Assembly (NCBI GenBank): GCA_017646305.1 | Contig: JAGCMR010000235.1 | Coordinates: forward strand, 1 to 5,445 | DNA from: Spirochaetaceae bacterium | GTDB lineage: Bacteria > Spirochaetota > Spirochaetia > Treponematales > Treponemataceae | Reading direction: 5' to 3' | DNA length: 5,445 nt | Shown here: positions 1-5,445 of the stretch, piece by piece | How positions within the stretch are numbered: the first letter of the stretch is position 1 | Layout: each line of letters begins with the position of its first letter | Program-made: the position numbers and the translations under genes | The notes under the pieces: model-generated | What the model was told of the DNA's origin: nothing | Databases searched by the model: none | Seen by the model: only the letters and a program-made list of their open reading frames with translations

Positions 1-1403
1 ACCAGCTTTGTCAGCATGTTCACTTCGTTCAAGGGAATGTCTAGAACTCGTCCCACGTCCTTCATTACTGCCTTGGCCTTGAGGGTGTTAAAGGTAACAA
101 TGTGTGCTACCTGCTCATCTCCGTACTTTTGCCGAGTATAGTCAATTACCGCCTGACGGCCTTCGTTACACAGGTCAATATCAAAGTCAGGCATGGAGAT
201 TCGCTCAGGATTCAAGAATCGCTCAAACAGCAGATTGTAGCGGAAGGGATCCACGTCGGTAATGGTCATGGCATAGGCTACCAGAGAACCTGCTCCAGAA
301 CCACGTCCGGGACCTACTGGAATGTCATTTTGCTTGGCCCAGTTGATAAAGTCCCACACAATCAAGAAATAGCCAGAAAATCCCATCTTGAAAATTACAG
401 AAAGTTCATGCTCCGCTCTCTCCCGAATCTGGTCGGTAATAGTTTTGTATCGTTTTTCAAGGCCCGTGTACACCAAGTGTCGCACATAATCGTCCTGAGT
501 GGCAAATTCTGGTGGAATCTGGTACACCGGCAAGCAATCCTTTAGCTGCTCTGTGGAAAATTGAGGAATGGTAAAGTCGCACATATCTGCAATTTTCACC
601 GTGTTTTCCATCATTTCTGGGTATTCAGGAAAGAGCTCTGCCATTTCCTCCGCGCTTTTCATGTAGAATTCGCTGTTGTATGGATTTCGTCGTCTGGGGT
701 CACTTCGAGTTTCCTTTCGACCAATACAGAGCATCACATCCTGAACCACCTGGTCTTCCTTCAAGACAAAGTGGATATCGTTTGTTACCACCATAGGCAC
801 GTCTAGTTTTTTTGCAACCTCAATGAGAAGGGGAGCCACCTTTTTTTGCTCAGAAATACCGTGATCCTGAAGCTCTACAAAGAAATTTTCCTTGCCAAAA
901 ATCTCTTGATATTCCCGCACAAAATCCTCAGCCTCTTTCATCTTACCTGTTAAAAGCAGCTGGGGAAGCTGGCCTGCAAGACAAGCAGAAAGACACACTA
1001 ATCCGTCACTATGCTGACGCAAAATCTCATTGTCGATACGAGGTTTGTAGTACATTCCCTCGGTATAGGCTGCAGAGTCCAGCTGCATCAAATTGCGGTA
1101 TCCTTCCTCATTTTTTGCCAAAAGAATTAAGTGGTAGTAATTTTTACCCCGCTCTGTGGTGTTCTTTGCGTGGCGACTTCCTGCAGCTACGTAAAATTCG
1201 CAGCCGATAATGGGCTTGATTCCCGCTTTTCGACATGCCTGCTCAAATCGCAACACCCCGAACATGTTTCCGTGGTCGGTGAGAGCCAGGGCATCCATAC
1301 CTAGCTCCTTTGCTCTTTTTACCAAATCGTTGATTTTTGCAGATGCGTCCAGCAAGGAAAAGTCCGAGTGAACGTGAAGGTGGACAAATTTTTGTGTGCT
1401 CAT
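1..1403 (-). CDS. dnaE: DNA polymerase III alpha subunit, N-terminal part (partial)
   Basis: This is the catalytic subunit of the replicative DNA polymerase. The reverse strand reads without a stop from ATG at 1403 to the left edge, giving 467 complete codons, about 40% of the usual ~1,150. The N-terminal PHP domain (about residues 1-280) opens with [11 protein letters not shown]. Its usual metal ligands look intact: H10, H12, D43-H44 in LTDHGN, E69, C141 and D209/H211 in TNDIHF. The palm follows, with the glycine loop [10 protein letters not shown] (from residue 364) and PDFDID, whose D406 and D408 correspond to the first two catalytic aspartates of C-family polymerases. The HLHVHS start motif sits where it does in homologues, which supports ATG 1403. 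An in-frame ATG at 1427, directly after a stop codon, would add eight residues. Neither start has a Shine-Dalgarno sequence. The thumb, fingers, beta-clamp-binding and OB regions are outside the window. The gene is divergent from secG. Confidence 0.97.
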   Translation of the reverse strand, partial: MSTQKFVHLHVHSDFSLLDASAKINDLVKRAKELGMDALALTDHGNMFGVLRFEQACRKAGIKPIIGCEFYVAAGSRHAKNTTERGKNYYHLILLAKNEEGYRNLMQLDSAAYTEGMYYKPRIDNEILRQHSDGLVCLSACLAGQLPQLLLTGKMKEAEDFVREYQEIFGKENFFVELQDHGISEQKKVAPLLIEVAKKLDVPMVVTNDIHFVLKEDQVVQDVMLCIGRKETRSDPRRRNPYNSEFYMKSAEEMAELFPEYPEMMENTVKIADMCDFTIPQFSTEQLKDCLPVYQIPPEFATQDDYVRHLVYTGLEKRYKTITDQIRERAEHELSVIFKMGFSGYFLIVWDFINWAKQNDIPVGPGRGSGAGSLVAYAMTITDVDPFRYNLLFERFLNPERISMPDFDIDLCNEGRQAVIDYTRQKYGDEQVAHIVTFNTLKAKAVMKDVGRVLDIPLNEVNMLTKL

Positions 1404-1410
1404 GGAAAAA

Positions 1411-1419
1411 AGTATATCA
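1411..1419 (-). promoter_or_regulatory. Candidate extended -10 promoter element of dnaE
   Basis: Read on the minus strand this is TGATATACT: a TATACT -10 hexamer (1416 to 1411) preceded by the TGn of an extended -10. Only seven bases separate it from the ATG at 1403, so transcription would start at or within one or two bases of the start codon. The matching -35 region around 1434-1439 (TTCCCC) is poor, which is tolerable for extended -10 promoters. It could equally be a chance AT-rich match, with the true promoter farther upstream. Confidence 0.35.
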
Positions 1420-1510
1420 CAGCCCATTTAAAAGGGGAAGAATGCTTTTACATTTCAAAATCCTTCAGATAAAACTAGATATTAATTCTCTGTGAAAAAA
1501 ATGACTTCCC

Positions 1511-1539
1511 TTGCATAAAAGCGTGATTTGGGGTACAAT
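1511..1539 (+). promoter_or_regulatory. Sigma70-type promoter for the secG operon
   Basis: A -35 box TTGCAT (1511-1516) and a -10 box TACAAT (1534-1539) are separated by exactly 17 bases. Each box differs from the consensus at one or two positions. An A-rich run (1496-1501) just upstream could act as an UP-like element. The expected start site is around 1546, leaving a leader of about 30 bases before secG ATG 1575. This is the only strong promoter I see for the plus-strand genes and probably serves the whole run. The -10 box forms one arm of an inverted repeat. Confidence 0.7.
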
Positions 1540-1550
1540 CCATCATTGTA
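1534..1550. repeat. Inverted repeat over the -10 box and start site of secG
   Basis: The perfect arms TACAAT (1534-1539) and ATTGTA (1545-1550) flank a five-base spacer. The left arm is the -10 hexamer and the right arm covers the predicted transcription start, which is a typical position for a repressor operator. The arms are short and AT-rich, so chance is possible. No regulator gene is present in the window. Confidence 0.35.
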
Positions 1551-1560
1551 TCTTATAAGA
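1551..1560. repeat. 10-base perfect palindrome in the secG leader
   Basis: TCTTATAAGA is a perfect palindrome directly after the preceding inverted repeat and directly before the ribosome binding site (GGAG, 1562-1565). It has no loop, so it is more plausible as a protein-binding half-site pair than as an RNA hairpin. Function is unknown. Confidence 0.3.
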
Positions 1561-1574
1561 CGGAGTAACAACAA

Positions 1575-1979
1575 ATGGGTGTTATTGGTATTATTCTTTT
1601 GGTAGCATTTGTAATTATATGCGTTTTGCTGGTATGTGTCGTTCTTCTTCAGAATGAAGAGGGCGGTGGCATGGGTGGCCTTTTGGGAGGCGGAAACTCT
1701 GTTGCATTTGGTTCTCGTTCTGGCAATGTGCTGACTAAAACCACATATATTTTGGTAACCTTGTTCTTTGTATCTACCTTTGTTTTGGCCTTTATGAATA
1801 AGGCTCCTGCTGTTCATTCCTTGGATGCAGCTGCTGCTCAGGAAGACGCTGCTGGAACTGGTGGATTCTGGTTAGACGAAGAAGCTCCTGCAGAAGCAGA
1901 GGGTACAGTAGAAGTTGCTCCTAGCGAGGAGACTGTTCCTGAAGCACCTGTTAGTACAGAGCCTGTAGAACAGCAATAA
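1575..1979 (+). CDS. secG: Sec translocon subunit SecG with an acidic C-terminal tail
   Basis: SecG is the small accessory subunit of the SecYEG protein-conducting channel in the inner membrane and assists SecA-driven export. The 134-residue product has the family layout: a first membrane helix (about 3-24), the conserved LLQ (24-26) and glycine-rich loop GGGMGGLLGGG (30-40), the AFGSRSGNVLTK stretch (44-55), and a second helix (about 56-75) ending FMNK. After residue 76 comes a tail of nearly 60 residues rich in Ala, Glu, Pro and Asp with almost no positive charge. With the usual SecG topology the tail would lie outside the cytoplasm. E. coli SecG is 110 residues and Bacillus SecG is 76, so this one is long. 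The ribosome binding site GGAG (1562-1565) lies nine bases before the ATG. It is the first gene of the plus-strand run, 14 bases before ptsN. Confidence 0.93.
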   Translation: MGVIGIILLVAFVIICVLLVCVVLLQNEEGGGMGGLLGGGNSVAFGSRSGNVLTKTTYILVTLFFVSTFVLAFMNKAPAVHSLDAAAAQEDAAGTGGFWLDEEAPAEAEGTVEVAPSEETVPEAPVSTEPVEQQ

Positions 1980-1993
1980 TTTAGAGGTGTACA

Positions 1994-2467
1994 ATGATTC
2001 TTGGACGTGTGTTCAATTGCCAGTCAATTTCCTTTGATTTTGCCAGTACGGACAAACGTGATGTGATTCAAGAATTAGCCCAGAAATTAGTAGTTTCTCA
2101 GCCAAGTCTGAATTACGATAAGGTGCTTTCTTCCTTGCTTCAGCGTGAGAGTAAGTTAAGTACTGGTATCGGTCGTGGAGTAGCCATTCCTCATGCCCTT
2201 TGTGAAGGGGTTGAGGGAGTCCACGGTGTGATTGGTATTTCTCGACAGGGAATTGATTTCGAATCCTTAGATAATGAGCCTGTGCACCTTGTTTTTATGT
2301 TGGTGTCTGGTGTTAAGGATTGTGATTTTCATTTGCAGGTAATCAAACGTTTAGCTTCTTTGCTTCAAAATCCTGATTTCCTTAAAAAAATTCTTGCTAC
2401 AACAAATGCTCAGGATGCTTTCAATTGTCTTGTGGATTTTGAGCGATTGGTTATCCAGCAAGTCTAA
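1994..2467 (+). CDS. ptsN: PTS EIIA-like regulatory protein (PtsN / EIIA-Ntr family)
   Basis: This is a cytoplasmic phosphocarrier of the fructose/mannitol EIIA fold and the nitrogen-PTS type, which accepts phosphate from HPr/NPr-like proteins and mainly regulates other proteins. The 157 residues cover the whole single domain. The active-site region STGIGRGVAIPHAL (56-69) places the phosphorylated histidine at H67. DNEPVHLVFMLVSG and the later H-L-x-x-I-K-R-L-A segment are also typical of the family. There is no membrane IIB or IIC domain, so it is not a sugar transporter subunit by itself. The ribosome binding site AGAGG (1983-1987) is six bases before ATG 1994. The gene lies 14 bases after secG and 32 before the V-ATPase stalk gene, so it is probably cotranscribed with both. 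No rpoN or nitrogen gene is visible nearby. The fold is certain, but the regulatory target is unknown. Confidence 0.88.
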   Translation: MILGRVFNCQSISFDFASTDKRDVIQELAQKLVVSQPSLNYDKVLSSLLQRESKLSTGIGRGVAIPHALCEGVEGVHGVIGISRQGIDFESLDNEPVHLVFMLVSGVKDCDFHLQVIKRLASLLQNPDFLKKILATTNAQDAFNCLVDFERLVIQQV

Positions 2468-2499
2468 GTAGCTTCAGTAAAAAGAGAAGGGGAATTATT

Positions 2500-2802
2500 A
2501 TGGAGAACACAACTCTTCTTGACCGTATTTTGACGGTAGAGCAGGGGATTGCACAGTCTTTGTTTGATGTACAAATAAAGACTGACAAAAATATTGCAGA
2601 AACCATGAGTAAGGGAGATGCGGAGTTAAAAGAAAGGTGCAACCGCTGTGTTCTCCAGTATAACGAAAAATTATCCCAAGAAAAGGATGCTCTGCATCAG
2701 GATTACTTAAATCAGCTTCAAGCCTATGAGACCCAGTTGCGTGGTATGAATACCAACAAGGAAGCTTTTTCTTCCTTATTGGATACATTATTGTTCCAGT
2801 AA
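2500..2802 (+). CDS. Small coiled-coil protein, probable V-type ATPase peripheral stalk subunit (H/G/NtpF-like)
   Basis: The 100-residue protein is soluble, highly charged and almost entirely predicted helix. It has no signal peptide or membrane segment. The start (LLDRILTVEQGIAQSL) resembles the opening of archaeal AhaH and bacterial NtpF stalk subunits, where hydrophobic residues spaced along a helix pair with subunit E. Residues about 24-80 have few prolines or glycines and many Lys, Glu, Asp and Gln, as in a long coiled coil. A CNRC pair (C47, C50) is unusual for a stalk rod. The strongest argument is position: it lies 14 bases before the likely start of the subunit C gene in an operon with subunits I and K. 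A strong ribosome binding site, GAGAAGGGGA (2484-2493), precedes ATG 2500. Sequence similarity alone is weak, so the subunit name is inference. Confidence 0.65.
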   Translation: MENTTLLDRILTVEQGIAQSLFDVQIKTDKNIAETMSKGDAELKERCNRCVLQYNEKLSQEKDALHQDYLNQLQAYETQLRGMNTNKEAFSSLLDTLLFQ

Positions 2803-2803
2803 T

Positions 2804-2807
2804 AGGA
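2804..2807 (+). promoter_or_regulatory. Ribosome binding site that decides the subunit C start
   Basis: AGGA at 2804-2807 lies nine bases before ATG 2817. It directly abuts the alternative TTG at 2808, leaving no spacer for that codon. The ATG is therefore the better start. Confidence 0.6.
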
Positions 2808-2816
2808 TTGGGAACC

Positions 2817-3854
2817 ATGGGTGTTTCAGCTTTTGATGGTTACATTTATGCAAAGGTCTGTGGCATGTTGTCCAAGTCCTTTGTGGGAGAAGGTCTTTCC
2901 CGTCTTCAGTCTGTAACTTCTCTTGAAGATTTATGGACACTCCTTTTTTCTTCTGAATGTCCCCGTGCTGTTCCTGCTGATTTAGCAGAGATGATTGAGC
3001 ATAAGGCAGAAGGTCTTTTCTTAGAAAAATTCATTTCCTTGATGGATGGGCAGTCTCGTACTCCTCAGTTTTTGATAGATTTAATTCGCCTGTACGACTA
3101 TGAAAATCTAAAAGAATTGCTTTTCTTTTCCATTAAAGAGGATGATTCATCTTCAAAAATGCCTCAGATGAATTATATCCATCCTTTTTCTATGCTCCAG
3201 TATGATAAATGGCCTGATATTGCTGGATTGGTGGCAGAATCTCCTGTGGAATGGAGTGTTACAGAAAAGTCAGCAGTGTCTCAGCTTGAATTGGAATCTC
3301 ATCTAGACCTGCAATATATTCGTAATCTTTGGAATAGTGCTTCCAATTTGTCCCATGATACGGGAAACTTCATAAAAAAAATGATGAGGGAAGAGCTATT
3401 ACTGGATAACCTTGTGTGGTCTTTGCGTTTACGGGTGTACTTTGGAATGAATGATAATGAGGTACTCCAACGATTAGTTACCTTAGAGGATGTTTCAGAT
3501 AGAAGTGCAATTTCTAAGGATGAGCTTGCAGGCCCCATTGTAAAGACATTGGACTATTCTATTAATAATTATGAGGCATGGAGCAAGAGCATTTATGCCC
3601 CACTTTTGAATCCTCCTAATGAGGATGAGCTTTGGACCATTGATCCTCGGTGGATAAACAGTGTGGCCCACAGAAAACTATTCTACCAGTGGAAAAAGCG
3701 GCTCCATCAAAATCATGAGCTACCCCATGTTTTGTATTGTTGGTTCAAAATAAAAAGATATGAATTAGATTGTATCCGAGCGGTTACCGAGTGTTTGCGT
3801 CTGGGCTTGCCTATTGGCCAGGTGAATGACGTACTTAATATATCAGCTGTTTGA
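2817..3854 (+). CDS. ntpC: V-type ATP synthase/ATPase subunit C (AC39/NtpC family)
   Basis: This subunit is the socket joining the central rotor stalk (D/F) to the membrane ring in V/A-type ATPases. The 345-residue product is within the usual 320-380 range. The N-terminus, FDGYIYAKVCGMLSK, matches the family's opening Y-x-x-A-K/R-V-x-x-M motif. It is followed by a repeated all-helical pattern and a C-terminal segment (LFYQWKKRLHQNHELPHVLYCWFKIKRYELDCIRAV) where the family has its conserved K-x-x-E-x-x-x-I/L-R signature. It has no membrane helix. The reading frame opens at TTG 2808, but ATG 2817 has a properly spaced AGGA and gives the expected N-terminus. Its stop (3852-3854) lies 20 bases before the next gene's likely start. 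In the well-known enterococcal order, subunit C follows I, K and E; here it precedes I. Confidence 0.85.
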   Translation: MGVSAFDGYIYAKVCGMLSKSFVGEGLSRLQSVTSLEDLWTLLFSSECPRAVPADLAEMIEHKAEGLFLEKFISLMDGQSRTPQFLIDLIRLYDYENLKELLFFSIKEDDSSSKMPQMNYIHPFSMLQYDKWPDIAGLVAESPVEWSVTEKSAVSQLELESHLDLQYIRNLWNSASNLSHDTGNFIKKMMREELLLDNLVWSLRLRVYFGMNDNEVLQRLVTLEDVSDRSAISKDELAGPIVKTLDYSINNYEAWSKSIYAPLLNPPNEDELWTIDPRWINSVAHRKLFYQWKKRLHQNHELPHVLYCWFKIKRYELDCIRAVTECLRLGLPIGQVNDVLNISAV

Positions 3855-3862
3855 TGTTTCTG

Positions 3863-3867
3863 GGAGG
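3863..3867 (+). promoter_or_regulatory. Ribosome binding site that decides the subunit I start
   Basis: A full GGAGG lies seven bases before ATG 3875. The earlier in-frame TTG 3851 and ATG 3854, which overlap the subunit C stop, have no purine-rich sequence at a suitable distance. The start at 3875 is therefore preferred. Confidence 0.75.
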
Positions 3868-3874
3868 AAAGGCA

Positions 3875-5287
3875 ATGGCACGTCCAGCACAGATGAAGTT
3901 TATTGAATTACTGGTTTTAACCTCAGATGTTTGCCCTGTTTTGGATTTTTTAGGAAAGACGGGAGTGGTGGATCTTTTAGATTCATCAGGAGCTTCTTTA
4001 GCGACTACAAATAAGAAGGCTGTCGTTTCTCAGGCTGAAGCAGGAGAGGAAGCTTCCTCTTCCAAGAATGTGGAGTTACAACGAATTTCTGATGAACTGG
4101 AACATACCCAGACAACACATAAACTTTCTGGTTGGATTGCTGCAAAGGATGTAGCTTCCCTTGCCAAGGATTTGGAGGAGCTTACTAAGGGTGCTATTGC
4201 AATCACCAGCTATGATCCAGAAGAAGTGCCTGAAGTTAAGGCAGGAAAGTACAAGATTCCTGTTAAATTCCATCACGGAAAATTTATCAAAAGCTTTGAC
4301 CGCATGGTTTTAAGCTACGGTGTGCCAGAATATAGCTCCATAGATCCCACCCATTGGGTTGCATTTTTCTTTACCCTCCTGTTCGGTCTCATGTTTGGTG
4401 ACGCAGGTCAGGGCTTGGTTTTTGTTTTGCTTGGTATCTTGCTTACAAAAAATGCCTTAAAGTTTTTGTCAAGCTGGAGTAAGTTTGGTCCCGTGTTTAT
4501 TGCACTTGGTTGTAGCAGTACGATAATGGGGATTCTTACTGGTGAGTTTTTTGCCAACGGTCATCTGTTGATGCCTTTGAGTCGCTTCCTTACTGGTCTG
4601 TTTGGCGAGAGTCATAATCATATTCTACATTTGATGCCCTCTGCAGGGAATATCAATGTTATTTTTGGTTTCTTCTTGTTTACTCTAGCCATAGGATTTA
4701 TCATCAATACAACTGGTTTGGTATTGAATTTTATTGATGCACTGCGTCATAAGGAATTGGGACGTTTTCTTTTTGGAAAGATTGGTTTTAGTGGAGCCCT
4801 ATTCTTCTGGTATGTAGTTTGGATGGCCATTAGAATTGTTCTTCTCAAGATTCCTCCCTTCTGGCTGGACTGGGTAATTATTGGAGTTTCTTTGTTTGGT
4901 GTATTTATGGGACATCCCTTGTCTCGTTTAGTAACGGGTAAGCGACCTGTATTTGAACACGGTCTTTTTACTGCCGTTATAGAAGGTGTGGTGGAAATCC
5001 TTGAAGTAATTTCTAGCTATCTTTCCAACACCATCAGCTTTTTGCGTGTAGGTGCTTTTGGTTTGGCTCACGCTGTATTGGGCTTTATTATTTCCACCAT
5101 GTCGGAAATGGTGGGAGGTATTGGTGGAATCGCCATTATGATTATTGGTAATGCCATCGTTATTGTTTTGGAAGGCATGATTGTAGCCATTCAGGTTATT
5201 CGATTGCAGTACTTTGAGTTCTTCTCAAAGTTCTTTCACAAGACTGGTAGAGAATTTAAGCCCTTCTGCTATGAGGGGAATGTATAA
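3875..5287 (+). CDS. ntpI: V-type ATP synthase/ATPase subunit I (membrane 'a' subunit), compact form
   Basis: This is the stator membrane subunit that forms the two ion half-channels against the rotor ring. The product is 470 residues from ATG 3875, against about 600-660 for most relatives. The N-terminus (FIELLVLTSD, then GVVDLLD) and the late cytosolic GW motif (86-87) plus SYGVPEYSSIDP (147-157) are all recognisable. However, only about 50 residues separate GVVDLLD from GW, where the family usually has a long helical arm. The membrane domain starts at about 160 with FTLLFGLMFGDAGQG and has roughly seven to eight helices. The segment SYLSNTISFLRVGAFGLAHA (381-400) holds the essential arginine R391 and H399, and E433 and R443 match the yeast Vph1 pattern R735, H743, E789, R799 in relative spacing within each pair. 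Charge chemistry therefore looks intact. It lies between subunits C and K in one operon. Confidence 0.93.
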   Translation: MARPAQMKFIELLVLTSDVCPVLDFLGKTGVVDLLDSSGASLATTNKKAVVSQAEAGEEASSSKNVELQRISDELEHTQTTHKLSGWIAAKDVASLAKDLEELTKGAIAITSYDPEEVPEVKAGKYKIPVKFHHGKFIKSFDRMVLSYGVPEYSSIDPTHWVAFFFTLLFGLMFGDAGQGLVFVLLGILLTKNALKFLSSWSKFGPVFIALGCSSTIMGILTGEFFANGHLLMPLSRFLTGLFGESHNHILHLMPSAGNINVIFGFFLFTLAIGFIINTTGLVLNFIDALRHKELGRFLFGKIGFSGALFFWYVVWMAIRIVLLKIPPFWLDWVIIGVSLFGVFMGHPLSRLVTGKRPVFEHGLFTAVIEGVVEILEVISSYLSNTISFLRVGAFGLAHAVLGFIISTMSEMVGGIGGIAIMIIGNAIVIVLEGMIVAIQVIRLQYFEFFSKFFHKTGREFKPFCYEGNV

Positions 5288-5296
5288 AGAATCATT

Positions 5297-5325
5297 TTTC
5301 ATAGGTCCTTGTTGAGCTTATGAAA
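5297..5325 (+). other. Intercistronic hairpin between subunit I and subunit K genes
   Basis: TTTCATA (5297-5303) and TATGAAA (5319-5325) pair perfectly. In RNA the stem extends inward by three pairs (G-U, G-C, U-G), leaving a nine-base loop. It sits in the 63-base gap between the I and K genes, the longest gap in the plus-strand run. No clear run of T follows, so it is unlikely to be a strong terminator. RNA processing, stabilisation or attenuation is more plausible. Confidence 0.45.
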
Positions 5326-5350
5326 GAAATATATTTTGAGAGGTTTTGGT

Positions 5351-5445
5351 ATGAAACTGAATTTGCGTTATGTTGGAATGGTTTTGGCCATCCTGTTGTT
5401 TGTGGTTGGCGGAGTATATGCTGCTGATGCAGAAGCTGCTGCTGC
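5351..5445 (+). CDS. ntpK: Probable V-type ATPase subunit K (rotor ring proteolipid), N-terminal fragment
   Basis: Only 31 complete codons are present before the right edge. They encode MKLNLRYVG, then a hydrophobic stretch (about residues 8-24), then VYAADAEAAAA. This looks like a signal peptide or first membrane helix with a possible cleavage site after VYA, followed by an alanine-rich linker. The conserved ion-binding glutamate helices would lie beyond the window, so the family cannot be confirmed from sequence. The call rests on position directly after subunit I, where the proteolipid K gene is usually found, and on the small hydrophobic start. GAGAGG (5338-5343) lies seven bases before ATG 5351. 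If correct, the product would form the membrane ring that carries H+ or Na+ past subunit I. An unrelated exported protein is possible. Confidence 0.62.
   Translation, partial: MKLNLRYVGMVLAILLFVVGGVYAADAEAAA

Noticed and set aside
102..806. Two plus-strand open frames (102-545 and 561-806)
   Set aside because: Both lie wholly inside dnaE on the opposite strand, resemble no known protein, and have compositions expected of antisense frames.
1429..1450. Inverted repeat TAAAAG / CTTTTA upstream of dnaE
   Set aside because: The arms are almost all A/T with a 10-base loop, which is easily expected by chance in this AT-rich gap.
1467..1496. Possible leftward promoter for dnaE (TTCACA, 18 bases, TTATCT)
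   Set aside because: The -35 is good, but the -10 matches consensus at only about two positions.
1482..1817. Minus-strand open frame of 111 codons
   Set aside because: It overlaps secG and its promoter in antisense. The product is low in recognisable structure, and secG is well supported.
2451..2818. Two minus-strand open frames over the stalk gene
   Set aside because: They are antisense to a coding frame with a strong ribosome binding site and operon context, and neither has a credible start or family match.
3299..4276. Minus-strand open frames at 3299-3538 and 4076-4276
   Set aside because: They are short antisense shadows within the subunit C and subunit I genes.
5309..5335. Possible internal promoter before the K gene (TTGTTG and TATATT)
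   Set aside because: The spacer is only 15 bases, and the start site would fall at the K ribosome binding site, likely removing it.
5320..5428. Short plus-strand frame starting at ATG 5320
   Set aside because: It overlaps the probable subunit K gene in another frame, has no ribosome binding site, and its translation looks random.

Overview
The window most resembles a chromosomal segment of a spirochaete, probably a Treponema-like bacterium. Three things suggest this. A bacterial-type SecG, PtsN and DnaE sit beside a V/A-type rather than F-type rotary ATPase. The SecG has a long acidic, alanine/proline/glutamate-rich tail. Base composition is moderate. The assignment is inference from gene content, because no marker gene settles the taxonomy. 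This is housekeeping DNA: I see no insertion sequence, phage gene, CRISPR array, tRNA or rRNA.

Layout. Bases 1-1403 (minus strand) hold the N-terminal 467 codons of dnaE, the DNA polymerase III alpha subunit. They cover the PHP domain and the start of the catalytic palm, and the gene runs off the left edge. Bases 1404-1574 are a divergent intergenic region with a good sigma70-type promoter pointing right, two dyad-symmetric elements around its start site, and an extended -10-like element pointing left just upstream of dnaE. From 1575 onward every gene is on the plus strand with short gaps and its own ribosome binding site, as in one operon: secG, a ptsN-like EIIA gene, a small coiled-coil protein that is probably a V-ATPase peripheral stalk subunit, V-ATPase subunit C (AC39/NtpC family), subunit I (the membrane 'a' subunit), and the first 31 codons of a probable subunit K (the rotor ring proteolipid), cut by the right edge.

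How the genes work together. The last four genes are the stalk, the central-axle adaptor (C), the stator membrane subunit (I) and the ion-binding rotor (K) of one V/A-type ATPase. Subunits E, A, B and D are not in the window and probably lie downstream. SecG belongs to the Sec translocon, and the PtsN-like protein is a phosphorylatable regulator. Their position at the head of an ATPase operon is the most unusual contextual feature. Subunit I is also unusually compact, because the middle of its cytosolic arm is largely missing, although the ion-pathway residues are intact. I found no clearly new biological system. The points most worth a second look are the compact subunit I, the secG-ptsN-ATPase operon, the dyads at the secG promoter, the possibly leaderless dnaE, and the hairpin before the rotor-ring gene.
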